This document shows positions 12,310 through 22,689 of a stretch of 64,000 nt of DNA, in pieces; within the stretch, counting starts at the first letter, position 1; each line of letters opens with the position of its first letter. A model generated the notes under the pieces. It was given only the letters and a program-made list of their open reading frames with translations, searched no databases and had not been told where the DNA came from. Made by a program: the position numbers and the translations under genes. The DNA is from Platycnemis pennipes (taxonomy: Eukaryota > Arthropoda > Insecta > Odonata > Platycnemididae), in NCBI GenBank assembly GCA_933228895.1, contig OW121853.1, positions 79,964,645 through 80,028,644 on the forward strand. The letters run 5' to 3'.

Positions 12310-13630
12310 AAAAAAGGAGCGGACAAGAGCACATCATACGTTTCAAACGAAGGGGAGGAAGGAGTAGAGGGAAGAAGAGCAATCGCGTCACTTCACCCTT
12401 GACCATCCCTACCACTCCACGTCAGCATTCGGATAAACCAAAATGAATTGGGGGAACTTTCCCTTTTCACAGAACGGACCAAAAACCCTGCAACATCCCC
12501 GAGCGGGCTCACTCAACTCTCTCTTCCTCAAACCAACTCGAGTCTTTTAAAAACGACCATTCCTCAAGTAGTCCGCAAGGGACTGAACTATTTCGAAAGC
12601 ATTTTTGGCCGACCCGGCTCTCACTATTCGCTAAGTTAGGGGACAGCGCGGAGAGACTTGAGGGGTAGGAGGGACGAGGGAGGAGTTTAAGAAGAGGAAC
12701 GATGACGACGAAGATGCTTCTCAAGCCTTCCCTCCGCGCCCAAATCCCTCTTCCATGAATCCTCCCACCCCCTACTGAGGGAAGAGGGTGGACCCTGATA
12801 AAGCGCACCTCTTGCCCATCCCTCTTTCTAGGGGTTTCGTTTCCTAAGTCCTGTGGATTCTCCCGCCACCCCCTTTCTCACTTCAGTGACGTTCCCACCG
12901 ACGGACTCACCCACACCCCTGGGCGCGGAGCCCTTCCCTCTCCTTCCTCCCTGTCCCAAGAAGACGGCCGCGCTGACCTCCTCCCAATCTCACCCCCTTC
13001 CTCACATTACCACCTCACCTCCCACGGTCTCCCGACCACCAAAACCGTCCCCTTCACTCCACTCCGCCAACTTACACTCCTCCCAAAATGTCCTTCTCCC
13101 CGTGACCTCTTGACCTCTCCGCTCCACCCCATCCCCATTCGGTCCATTATTGGCCCGAACTACCCGCCGTCCACCACTTCCCTTCCCTCCCTCCCTGCTC
13201 GTACGCCACGGGGAGTCAGACCCACCCCCCCCTTTTATGGTCTCTAAAGACCCCCACGGAATACCCCTTATAAGGGCCGCCCGAGCGCCACATAGCCACC
13301 CGGGCCACCTATTCCCAGATTTAATTAAAGGGATTCGATGGTAAAGGTCTCACGCGTCCCACACCCCTGACTTCACTATCTCTGCAAAACCCTTCTCTTC
13401 ACTACATCCCTACCCATCCCCTCTCTCTTGCTCCCTCGATCGTCGCCTGCCATTCTTTCGGCCTCGAGCCCTCCTTCCATTTCCACCTCTTCCCAATCCC
13501 CAACGTCCTGTGCCTTTTTTATTGCTTCATTTCGACCTCCACCCCCTCTGACTACGCCCTGATCTCCGACTGGACACCCTCCCAGCCATTTCTATCCATC
13601 CATCGCCAGTCCACGGGACAGTATGTCCTC
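12310..13630. other. large GC-rich pyrimidine-asymmetric island
   Basis: This is the longest such island, about 1.3 kb. The section 12,720-13,620 is strongly C/T-rich on the plus strand, with runs such as cctcacccccttcctc, while 12,640-12,710 is purine-rich. Several frames of 60-99 codons occur on both strands but consist of P, S, L and T runs without domain motifs. It might be a regulatory or nucleosome-disfavouring region, or a decayed repeat. I see no gene in it. Confidence 0.5.
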
Positions 13631-13849
13631 AACAGAATTGGGGACCAAATATCCTTTTCTAATAGACCCTGGAAACAGTATTTTTGAATGGGGTCAGTAG
13701 TGTCTTTCTTCTCTGACATTACGGGATAAATAATGATTGCGCTAACTGGAAAATGCTGAGTTCTAAACGTGCCTTACTAAGATTTTCGACCATAAGTTTT
13801 GGAAGATTTAAATGCTAGCGGTTAGGATTTGTCAATTTTTTCCTCAACG

Positions 13850-14222
13850 TCGACATCAATCAACAGTCCTTAGATGGTCTGACGAATCTCTCCACTTGAT
13901 TCTCTTTTAAGCTAACAGCTAAACATTAACTTAGTTTTCCTCTTTCAACTCCTTCAGTACTCGATCAATATCTCCCACATGAGGCCTTCCTTGGCCATTC
14001 ATCCGATTATTTTGTCCCTCGACGATTGTCTTCACCATGCCATCATATCTCAAGATATGGTCGATTCAGTTGTCACTTTTCCTCTTAAGGTTTTAGAAGA
14101 CTACTCTTTTCTTTCCCATTATTTAGGAAATATTCGTTAGCCTCTTCGTTCATCCATTTTATTTTCAGCATTCCACGGTAACACCTTATTTCGAATGCTT
14201 TTAGCCTTGACCTCTCCGCTAC
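13850..14222 (-). pseudogene. decayed LINE reverse-transcriptase tail (copy B)
   Basis: On the minus strand, in several frames, the sequence follows the C-terminal segment of the open LINE copy at 49.5-50.0 kb. Counterparts are 'KAFEIRCYRGMLKIKWMNE' near 14,205-14,148, 'SLLKTL' near 14,105-14,085, 'HI...DGMVKTIVEG' near 14,050-14,012, 'GRPHVGD' near 13,990-13,975 and a 'EWR' segment near 13,890. Frameshifts and stops separate the blocks. It contains no upstream reverse-transcriptase core, so this is a truncated dead copy, more decayed than the 49.5 kb copy and less than the one at 714. Confidence 0.7.
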
Positions 14223-14224
14223 TA

Positions 14225-14755
14225 CTAATGTAGAGAAGAAAAAAGAAGTGAACGGAAAAGAAACGGAAAAAGAGAAAAATATTGCAGGGAAGAGTAAAAG
14301 AAAAATATTTCCATTAACTTTCATTTTACATGCACGATAAAATAAGAATCCCTTCCAAAAGTTTTTTTCCTTAAATTTTTAAATAATGTTCCTATCACTT
14401 TTGCATTTCGGTCTTCAACGTACGTAATTATTTTCATCACAGAATATAAATTTATATTGTGTTTATCCATATATTTAAACGTTTTCCCTAAATTCACATA
14501 TCTGATACGGTGATGACGGAACAAAGCCGCATCGTAAGAAGGCGAAAAGCGGAGACGAAAAGTACAGATTGGCTGAAATGGAGTACGAGGAAAACAAGAG
14601 CACACGCTTCACCGGTGAACTTGTGGAAGAAAATTCTTTTGGGTTCTCCACTACGTGGACTCGGTGGATTAACTGAGAGAATTTACTTCGGTATGAAAAC
14701 AATAAAGAGAGAAGAGGCTTGGTGAAGATAAAGGATGTCAGGAACGAGGAAAATA
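14225..14755. other. noncoding stretch next to LINE remnant
   Basis: This is AT-rich sequence with short chance frames on both strands. It might include upstream parts of the LINE remnant too decayed to recognise. Confidence 0.35.
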
Positions 14756-14756
14756 C

Positions 14757-15245
14757 GTGGAAGCTGTGGATGTGAATAGCATTCCTGGCGTTTCTCCTTT
14801 TGCATCTTTTTACTTCTCCTTTCCTTTATCCTCTTCTCAGTCCCATTTCTTCTCTCGAAATGAGATCTGCAATCATTCCCCATTGTTTCCTTTGTTTCTC
14901 TTGGTCAAGGTAGGAGCTGAATTCAATTTTCCTCTCTTCTTACGAGCCATTCGGAATCATCCTCTTGCTTCTCTTTTTCCTTCTTCCAAACTCTCCTCTC
15001 CAATATCTCCAGTCATCCACTCCATCCTCATCTCTCTGCGCAAACCTTTTCTTCTTAATTCCCAGATACTACTGTCTCATCTCTCCTTCACCACGCACCA
15101 CTATCAGGCACTAATTCTACTACTCCCCCTAAATCCAATTCAATCTCCGTCTCCTTCCCCTTTACCACCATCCCTCATCCCTCTCAACTTCCTCTTCCTT
15201 TTCCTTTATCTTACTCTCTTAGGCACCCTCAAGGGTTGCTCCGAC
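14757..15245. other. pyrimidine-rich island
   Basis: The plus strand is dominated by C and T over about 450 bases (for example cttctcagtcccatttcttc). The 189-codon plus-strand frame across it is made of S, L, P and F and reflects composition. No catalytic or structural motif is visible. Confidence 0.5.
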
Positions 15246-15329
15246 ATGTTTGAGGAGGAAAGGGACAGTGCCAATGAAGGTAAAAAAGGCGTTAGCAAGA
15301 CAATGATGCCTGATGAGCCTCCCTAAACG

Positions 15330-17090
15330 TAAGCTCCTTCACTCTCACCAATGCTGACCTTTGGCGGTATCTCGGATCTTATCACTGTTGCTATCCTCAC
15401 CATGGATCCCTTTCTGAAGAACAACACAAACGCGACCCGCTATAAAAGCTTTAACTATCGAATGGAAGAGTCATACCCAATTTGAAAAAAATAATATCGC
15501 ATTTCCTCTATTATTTGTGGAAGAATGCTAAAGACGCAAGCGTCAGCGTGCATGCAATCCTTCACCGCCATTAGTTTCTGAGGAACATTAGGTATAATAA
15601 TTGAATGAATATGTGTTACTTGAAGATTATTAGGATAGGTGATGTATAATTTAGCATTTTTTAACTAGTCTGCATGAACCTCAATGCGTAAATGCATGAA
15701 TCTATTTTATTTAGATAATCCGTAGGGTGTGCAGTACTGGAACAGAAATACGTGGGTAAGATTCGTTCAGTTAGGCTGTATTTCGATTTGAGGCAGGGGG
15801 AAAGGAATAACGGCTTTGAACAGAGTAACGTTTGAGGTTTTAACTTTGTGAGACCACGAAATGGTTTCGACATGAAAATGTCATTATCAAGAACAGCCTT
15901 GATAATTATAACATTTATATTTGGAAACCATGCTCCAAGTTAATAAAGTGTCTCTGTGGAATGTAGATAGCGACGTTTCTTTTCAAACGGCTTTACACTT
16001 TTCATACTTTATTTCTACCAACAATGGTTTCTAATTTCAGGGTCACTATCAAGACCATGACCAGTCACATGCATGGTTAGCAGGAATAAAGTGTGGAATG
16101 TAACAAGTTGTTGTTCATTTTCTGTGAAAGAGTTCCATGAAGTTAAGCCTCCAACTTTATGCAAGGTAATATGTTGTATTTCCCTTATATTCTCTGTATT
16201 TTTATTGGTGATTAATATTAAAGTACTGGAACTGGTGATTTTTCCACAAAATTATGACTGTTGTTTTTTGTACAAGAGTGGTGTGGGTTTACTCCCTTCC
16301 AGTCGCAGTATCCAGAAGGATAACTAGGCATCCAAAAGTCGCGCGATCATTCCTTTCCTCAAATACGGATGATACGATACCGTAAGTTCAAGATTAGCTT
16401 AGATTAGGTACGGTATAATTTAAGACATCGGTGTAACTAAAACCAGAATTCTACTGCTAAAATTCTTAGTTACAAATTGACTGTGTGACTGTGCATTTTT
16501 TGTATAAAGTTATCCATAATGTGCATCAGTTTAAAGTTCTTTCGTTGTTTAATGAATTTCCACGATTGTGCCACGGAGTGACGAGGCCAGCAATCAATTA
16601 AGTCATTCGTGATGACAATTTATCGAGTTATTGTGTTGCGTGTAATTTATTTGCAAAGGATGTCACATCTGCTGACGTTTCTCGTATTTTTCATCAATGA
16701 AGCGCGATTAGTAAACTTTGCTAAACTCACCGACGCTTTTTTCTCTTTTTTTTTAAGCTAATCATTTGAAGAGCAATGTTACCCGCAAAACGCCCCATAA
16801 GCAGACACTCATGGAGACCAACCTAGCAAAGAACACCAAATCCTTCATAACCTAGCAAAGGGTGCGGTGCTTGCATTCACATCGCTCCAAAATTTTCAAC
16901 AAATATTCAGGTAATTTGTTATTCAAGATAATTTCTGCTATAAATGCAATAAACATTCATTAAACTCATTTAAAGACGAAAGTATCTCTAATAAATTATT
17001 TTGTTCGTATTTATATTATTAGTATATGAGGAACGGAAATAAGAATTATTTAAAAGGTGCTGCATTGGATACAAAACATACTTTTATCTG
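15330..17090. other. AT-rich noncoding stretch
   Basis: No gene or repeat was recognised. The word aacctagcaaag occurs twice (near 16,821 and 16,850), a minor local duplication. Confidence 0.4.
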
Positions 17091-17094
17091 AATG

Positions 17095-17175
17095 CTTCCC
17101 AGGTGTCCATGATGCAGGGGATTGAATCCTTCGAGTGGAAGGCCAATACTCCAACCAATAACACTAACTGCGGTT
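17095..17175 (-). repeat. possible tRNA-like SINE head
   Basis: On the minus strand a B-box-like ggattcaatcccc lies near 17,130-17,117, with an A-box-like stretch (gcagttagtgttattggttg) upstream near 17,172-17,153. No body motif of the other SINEs was recognised, so this is tentative. Confidence 0.35.
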
Positions 17176-17339
17176 AGATATATTCCCTAAAACCTAAATC
17201 CTTTAAATGCAAGTGATCCCCTCATCACTGCTTATGTTCAATTAGCCTTGGTAATCCGTAGTAGCTGAATATGCAGAGACCTAAAGACCTCTCGAGTTTA
17301 ACACAGCATGAGGGATAAAAAAATCAATCTGTTCATAAG

Positions 17340-18080
17340 GGTCACTTCTAATAACCGGTTTGATATATTACATCATCACCGTTGCGGCTCACATCATTTA
17401 TTGAGCTACGCTTGCACCGTATATACAGGCAAATTCGCTTTCAAGAGAGAATTATTCTGCAGGCTACATTGGAGTCAAATGATAAATGCTCCATTCATCA
17501 AACGCGTGGGGAAGAATTATTCCCTGCAACGACGGATATCGAGTTACACACCGACCAAAACCACAACGCAACACGCATGCAATAATTTTCAGTTTCGGTT
17601 CCTCCCATCGATCGGCCCGGGCGGCCCCCGGTGGCCCACCGCCTGCGCAGGTGATAACTATTTCACCCCGTGTGCCATCCCTTTCCGTTTCACGGCCGCA
17701 GGGAAAAAATTATGGACCGCCGACGCTAATGCATTAACTTACCGCCAATCCGATGACGTCGGAGGAAAGGTAGAGGAGGGGGGACCGCGAAGAGCGGAAG
17801 CAATTCATTCCGCGCGGAAACCGCGACGGCAGGGAAATCGTCCGGGATTCGCGACGGGGAAATGCATTCGCCGTCGGACTTTTAAGAGCAAAGTAACCGC
17901 AGATACCGACCGACCTGAGCTGGCTGCGCTGGGCACCCAACAGCTTGGGGATGTGCCCCGCTACACCCTTCGCATTTCGAACGGCCGCGCATAAATTTAA
18001 CAACCCCACGTTTTATCGCCGGAAGGTCTCCCCGCTTCCCCAGCAAGAGAAGCATCCTCACGAGGCGTCACCGAGGAAAC
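17340..18080. promoter_or_regulatory. CpG-rich island
   Basis: CG dinucleotides are dense from about 17,580 to 18,070 (examples: catcgatcggcccgggcgg, ttccgcgcggaaaccgcgac), unlike the pyrimidine-asymmetric islands. A CRE-like tgacgtcgg lies near 17,754. A 228-codon plus-strand frame (17,308-17,994) runs through it but has no domain-like pattern, and GC-rich DNA is poor in stop codons, so I do not call it coding. The island directly precedes a TATA/initiator arrangement at 18,191-18,226, which suggests a promoter region on the plus strand. A first exon of an unseen gene or a retained transposon promoter would also fit. Confidence 0.45.
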
Positions 18081-18190
18081 TAAGGGGATAATCTGACGGG
18101 TAAGAAATCGCGATGCAGTGAGTGGCGTGGTTCTACTTGCAAGATAATAGCTGGCGAGAAAAATGCGTATTTTCTCCGAGCTTTCGATCC

Positions 18191-18226
18191 TATATAAATC
18201 AAGTGAAAACATCCAGTGTGATCATT
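18191..18226 (+). promoter_or_regulatory. candidate core promoter (TATA box and initiator)
   Basis: A TATA box (tatataaa, 18,191-18,198) is followed by an initiator-like atcattg with its A at 18,224, about 33 bases from the start of the TATA box, which is the expected spacing in arthropods. A CpG-rich island lies immediately upstream. No clear downstream promoter element and no convincing downstream coding frame were found; the first ATG codons lead to very short frames. Confidence 0.35.
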
Positions 18227-18477
18227 GTGGACTATTGTGATAGCAATGCACGAGTAGTCTCACAAAATATCTAAATCAGTATTATTCACAAAGTATCAGT
18301 ATTTATTCCACTAAATGGGACCTTAGATTCACAAATATGCAGCTCGCCATTAGAGGAACCGGATTTAAAAACTTCGCATAAAAATTGAGGGGCATGGCGC
18401 TTTCCGGTTATCATCTTTTCCTCAAGGTGTGTTGGGTCTTAAAGTTCGGGTACATGCATGGAAAAACAGATGGATCG

Positions 18478-18720
18478 GTTAAGTGTAATGGTTAGAGTAG
18501 TAGCCTAATGCCCCGTCGGTTCGGGATAAAATCCCGACGATGACAGATAATTTCTGCTGGTAAGCCGTCCTCTACTTTAGTATTCAGTGCTGCGTTTTAG
18601 AGTACAGAACTTCGTCCCTCAGATGGGACGTTAAACTATTGTCACTTTGGTTTCTTAAGTTTAGTGCAGGCTAAGGCCGAAGCCGTATTACCCTATGCCT
18701 ATCCTCCTAACCCTTCGATT
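18478..18720 (+). repeat. tRNA-derived SINE
   Basis: An A-box-like taatggttagagtagtagcc (18,486-18,505) is followed by a T-arm-like cgggataaaatcccg (18,522-18,536). The body contains cctcagatgggacgttaaac (18,618-18,637). A variant of that gatgggacg motif recurs in the repeats at 21.49, 25.16 and 40.28 kb, so it marks a shared central domain. A target duplication was not found. Confidence 0.6.
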
Positions 18721-18724
18721 ACCA

Positions 18725-20280
18725 CACGTGAGCGCTTCCTTCCGGTCTGAAACCCCTTTAATTGCGGATACGGATTTGAAACCCCCATGCTTCAATTGAA
18801 AATATTTTAAATTCCGCGTCTTGACTTCTTAAGGTTGGGTTAATTGTGTGTAGCCGCATTATGACCAGTTAGTGCATAATTACCTCTCAGTAGGAATTCA
18901 TATATTATGTTAAGCTTGTTTTAATCCTTAGTTCTTGTCTATGAGGTTCCTGACATTCTCTCAGATTCCCTCCCTTAAACAATTTATGCAGACGATGAGA
19001 CCACTGTACTTCAGAATGGTAAAAAAGACATGCTTTATAAATGGCTTATGTATAACTCAAGGTGTGCTATGCTTTAATTACTAATTAATGTTTCCGAAAT
19101 CAACTGAAAAATTAATAAACTATAAAGGTATCTTTCTCCAAATGTTAGGAAAGGATGAACCTTCCTCTTCTTACCAAATACGAATTGTAATGTATGGGCT
19201 GACCCTTTTTCCTCCCTCTTTAACGTAGTATAGTAAAAGGACAGCCCCTTAAATGGCTAGGGCTAAGGCACTCCAGTTACCCACTTTATGGCAATTCTCA
19301 TTGGATATATCTTTATTCTAAAAGCAATCCAAATAAACGAAAGAATGGGCAGAGGTGCACTGAAAACAATCTCTAGATTTATGCCTTACACGAATGTTTA
19401 CGAAAGCCACAAACATTGTAGGCTAATGGAAATCCCATATTAAGTCTGGTCACATCGCAATATAAAAACTAACGTTTAGGTTGTATTTCGTTGAATTGTT
19501 ATGGAAAGAAATTTTCAATACACACCGTGTTAAGTAATACTAAATTTCTATTTACATTCCAGAAGCCACATTGCTTCTTTGTTTTGGTTGATAATCTGAT
19601 TGATAATATAAGTAACAGTTTTCTAACTAGGCTAGTCGTGGACAAATATCAATGACATTTATATCGACTGGGCTCATAAAATTCTTGGGGTGATCCTTCC
19701 CCGGGGACTGTGCGATGCGACTAAGGTAAGGTTGTTTCCAGCTGTCCCAGTTCCCATGACACAGCAACCTTCAGGGGCGACCAAATAGCTTGGACACTAG
19801 CTCAGGCACTACTCAAGCGTGACGCAAGTGCTGCACATTTGCTCCCATCCCTCGGGCGACGTGGTTGCCAGGGAGAAGGAGCGGACCTTGATCGTAACCT
19901 ATCTAATTCGATCCTCAACTGTTTGCTGTGGCGTGGTTAAAAGTTGGTCATCTTCCATTTGTTCCTCCACAGCCCTCTTGAGTCCCATTACTAGGTTTTT
20001 TGGCCCCTGACGAGAAGTTTACAGCATCCCGTTACTTTATTTTTATCTTTTAAAAAAGAAGGGGTAATAAAGTAAAACAAGAGCAGAATATATGTGTGAG
20101 TGTGTGTGTGTGGACTTTGAGGAAGAGAAAAAAAATAAAAGGTTAAGGGAATGTCAGTGGTGGGCAGCCCATTAAACTGGGAACACGCTTGAATGCGCCA
20201 AGTTACAAACAAGCCAAGGCCCATAAAACGGTTTCGCGAGGCAGTTTGTCGAAGGAGGGGATAGATTGTAAAGTTAAGGA
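18725..20280. other. noncoding stretch, short (TG)n microsatellite
   Basis: AT-rich sequence except for a GC-richer part at about 19,680-19,990 that has no recognisable motif. A TG dinucleotide run lies at about 20,097-20,112. Confidence 0.4.
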
Positions 20281-20291
20281 GAAGTACTCAC

Positions 20292-20521
20292 GGGTTTGGT
20301 CGAAATAAAGGCGAAAACACGTCCAGCAACAAGGCCGACTGCCATTCCTCTCTCGATCCCCACCACCCTCCAAATCTTCCACTTGCGGCGCTCGCTGGTC
20401 GTTGGTTTTACGGGTTTCTCGTCATTTTGTTTGCGCAGCGTCGTCAGGGCCACAGGTTGCCACGACTCTGTTTTTTTAGCGGTTTTGGGTGCTTTACGGT
20501 AAATATTGTAAGGACCACCAA
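20292..20521 (-). CDS. candidate internal exon of an unidentified host gene
   Basis: A minus-strand frame of 76 complete codons is open between a possible acceptor (gacactaag, exon start 20,521) and a strong donor (ACCC|GTGAGTAC, exon end 20,292). With two leading bases the frame enters in the middle of a codon and leaves at a codon boundary. The peptide is rich in K, R, T and E in its first two thirds (near the start YNIYRKAPKTAKK; near residue 44 RRKWKIW) and then becomes more hydrophobic (GMAVGLVAGRVFAF, residues 58-71). I recognise no family. The acceptor has a poor pyrimidine tract, so the true start of the exon may differ. GC-rich DNA could be open by chance, so the exon is plausible rather than shown. 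It lies on the same strand as the better candidate at 44.7 kb. Confidence 0.3.
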
Positions 20522-20949
20522 CTTAGTGTCACAAATAAAGTCACCGCGAGGTGGGAATGCCGACTGTTCCCTGGCGCCACTCATGGCGCTGAGGAAATAA
20601 ACAGGCTCCTAATGGCTCCACAGCAAATATTAATTATTGACTGTAACTTTCTACCCTCGTGAAGTGCAAAATTAATCAATTACTTGTATTATGCTTTTAA
20701 TGGCGACTACAAGGTGGACGGTTTACGAAAACGAAACGAAATTGAGTATTGCACTCGACTCGAAATCCATTACTATAGAGGAAAATCATTTCTCCCATTT
20801 GAACTGATACTCTGGAGTAAAAAAATACGTGGAATATATTTAACGAACCATTGAATTCGCAAACTAATTTGAAGTATCCTATAAGCCTAAATTCTCAGTG
20901 TTAAATGAGAAAAAAGGCTTGATGTGACCACTACACTATTGGTTTCTCT

Positions 20950-21386
20950 ATTCTATGCAATGGCGCACACAGAATTTTTTATGGGGGGGGGGGGGGAAAC
21001 CACCCGCCCGATCTTTTGCAAAGTGTAACCAACATGTTATTTTAATTACTATATTTTGAATGTTAGTAGGCCATATTAGTTATTGCATATCTATGCATCC
21101 TATAAGTAGCAATACCAGATTTACTGACAAAAATAGTCATAATTTTTTAGGCCTATGCTAAATTAGTTACGTGCCACAGCAAAGATAAAAGAGCCTTTCT
21201 TTTATCTTCAGTGTAGTCAAACTTGAGTAAAATGATACAACAAGTTTTTCATATTTTTCCAATTGCTGCTGCCATGTCACTGTGACTTGTCCATTGAAGA
21301 TTAATTTAGGGTTTGTAGAGAGCTAAGGGGGAGGAGGCCAGGGCCTCTTTGCCCCCACCCACCGTGGGTGCGCCACTGATTCTATG
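20950..21386. mobile_element. non-autonomous hAT-like element with 8-bp target duplication
   Basis: A 421-bp element (20,958-21,378) begins caatggcgcacacag and ends with the complement of cagtggcgcacccac, a 15-bp terminal inverted repeat with 12 matches. It is flanked on both sides by exactly attctatg (20,950-20,957 and 21,379-21,386), an 8-bp target duplication. An 8-bp duplication with CA(G/A)TGGCGCA-type ends is the signature of the hAT superfamily. The interior is AT-rich with no transposase frame, so mobilisation would depend on a transposase encoded elsewhere. A run of 14 G at 20,983-20,996 follows the left end, and a C-rich stretch lies at the right end, adding to end-to-end complementarity. 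Confidence 0.8.
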
Positions 21387-21660
21387 GCCTGGTAAATCCT
21401 GCAATGGCACTTTTTGCGATATTCCTGTTCCTACTGCAAAGCTTTTTGGTTACCATCATAATTTCAGTACATATCCGTCCGTCAGATGGGACGCAAAGAA
21501 TGGATCTCCTCAGAGTCCTCTAGATGACATTCTCAACACTACTCCTAGTTATTATTTGGCATTCCAGAGGACTCTGGTATCTCCTCTGACGAAGAGTAGA
21601 CCCAGGGAGGGTTATCCCTGAGTAGACCAATGCCATCGACGGGATTCCCCACCCTTCCTC
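21387..21660 (+). repeat. SINE body fragment
   Basis: Immediately right of the hAT-like element, the sequence cgtccgtcagatgggacgc (21,477-21,494) matches the central gatgggacg motif of the SINEs at 18.6, 25.2 and 40.3 kb. A 3' part ends near 21,660 with cacccttcctccattttttg, similar to words that follow the motif in the 25.2 kb and 40.3 kb copies (acccttcttccattcc; acccttcctccgttcc). No tRNA-like head is recognisable. Confidence 0.5.
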
Positions 21661-21714
21661 CATTTTTTGAAATATTTCCACCTCTAAGCAATGACACAGA
21701 TAAATGCTGACGAA

Positions 21715-21995
21715 TCAATCTATGTACCGAGTGAAAAACGAAGAAGTCCTGAGAAATGTGGAGGAAAATTAATCAACTTAGAACATTAAAAAGATGACGG
21801 GTAAATCTAATAGGCCACCTCTTGAGACATGTTCGTCTTATGAAGACAATCTCCAAGGCAAAATGGAATGGGAAGACTGGAAAAGGATGACCTAGAGATA
21901 TGAAAATAACTAGGTTAAGAATCTAATATTCAAGAGCGGTGTAAATATAAAGATAATTGCTGATTGGAGAAACAAGGTCAAGTGATAATGATCTA
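21715..21995 (+). pseudogene. decayed LINE reverse-transcriptase tail (copy C)
   Basis: This is a broken copy of the LINE C-terminal domain. In shifting frames it gives counterparts of 'RVKNEEVLRNV' near 21,730-21,760, 'LKRRR.NLIGH.LRH' near 21,785-21,830, 'LMKTI' near 21,836-21,852 and 'NGKTGKG' near 21,866-21,890, in the same order as the open copy at 49.5-50.0 kb. The end carries gataatgat near 21,985, resembling the family's GAT-rich tail. Only the last part of the parent frame is present. Confidence 0.65.
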
Positions 21996-22139
21996 ATTAC
22001 CCACCTATCCAAAAATACATAAATAGCCTTTGCTGACCGTACCACAACCAAGCAACTACGACTATTTCGAATGTATCTAGTGTTACGACACGGAATAACA
22101 TCTCAGATTTTAAATGAAATTATGCAATTTGCAGAGTAT

Positions 22140-22279
22140 ACTTATATTTAATGCACACTTGAGCACAACACGTGGTTTAATGTCTAATGCGTCACCATCA
22201 GTTGTAATCTGCAGAGACCTGATAATATCACCTAGGTGTTGAAAGACGTGTTGTGCACAAGTGCACATTAAATGTAAGT
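22140..22279. repeat. small foldback element
   Basis: Inverted repeats of 33 bases (22,140-22,172 and 22,247-22,279) match at 29 positions around a 74-base spacer. The arms contain the palindromic-looking words gcacaacacg and cgtgttgtgc. No tRNA-like head, coding frame or definite target duplication was found, so the class is unknown. It may be a MITE-like foldback. Confidence 0.7.
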
Positions 22280-22465
22280 GGACAGTAAAACTACTGAAGT
22301 TTCATCTAATGCCTACGGTTAATTTATATACCACGCACTTCGCCCTATCATGACGTGCTCTAAACAATCACCAGAAGACCAGATTGTACTCAAGGTGTAA
22401 CCGCAGCCCTAGGAGAAAAAAATTCCACAGACTATGGCAAGATATTCCACAGAGAAAAAATCATT

Positions 22466-22537
22466 CGCCTTGACCGGGACTCGAACCCGGACCCCCTGAT
22501 TTCCGGCCAGGTGCTCTACCAGTTGCGCTACCAAGAC
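22466..22537 (-). tRNA. tRNA-like sequence, anticodon GGA (left copy)
   Basis: On the minus strand a cloverleaf can be drawn: acceptor GTCTTGG with TCAAGGC (two G-U pairs), D stem GCGC/GAGC with loop AACTGGTA, anticodon arm CCTGG-CCGGAAA-TCAGG, and T arm CCGGG-TTCGAGT-CCCGG. The anticodon position reads GGA, nominally serine, but the variable region is only about four bases, whereas serine tRNAs carry a long variable arm. Downstream the transcript would meet a T6 run (22,456-22,461 on the plus strand, as A6). It is more likely a tRNA-derived repeat unit than a working serine tRNA. Confidence 0.5.
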
Positions 22538-22617
22538 GTCCTCTTTCTCTGTGGAAATTCTATCTATCTCCATCTAGCTCCTTTAAAGCCTCTAGAATTT
22601 CCACAGAGAAAGAGGAC

Positions 22618-22689
22618 GCCTTGGTAGCGCAACTGGTAGAGCACCTGGCCGGAAATCAGGGGGTCCGGGTTCGAGTCCCGGTCAAGGCG
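22618..22689 (+). tRNA. tRNA-like sequence, anticodon GGA (right copy)
   Basis: This is the mirror copy, with acceptor GCCTTGG/TCAAGGC, one base better paired than the left copy. Internal A box (tagcgcaactggtagagc) and B box (gggttcgagtcccgg) are intact. A T6 run at 22,694-22,699, four bases past the discriminator G, resembles a Pol III terminator, so this unit has every element of a short Pol III gene. The lack of the class II variable arm argues against a true serine tRNA. Related 3' halves at 1.62 and 1.97 kb show that the unit is repetitive. Confidence 0.5.

Noticed and set aside
14757..15326. 189-codon plus-strand frame
   Set aside because: It is made of S, L, P and F from a C/T-rich tract, with no recognisable domain.
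17308..17994. 228-codon plus-strand frame
   Set aside because: It runs through a CpG-rich island where stop codons are rare, has no domain-like pattern, and other frames on both strands are also open there.
20983..20996. Run of 14 G as a separate element
   Set aside because: It lies just inside the left end of the hAT-like element and is best treated as part of it.
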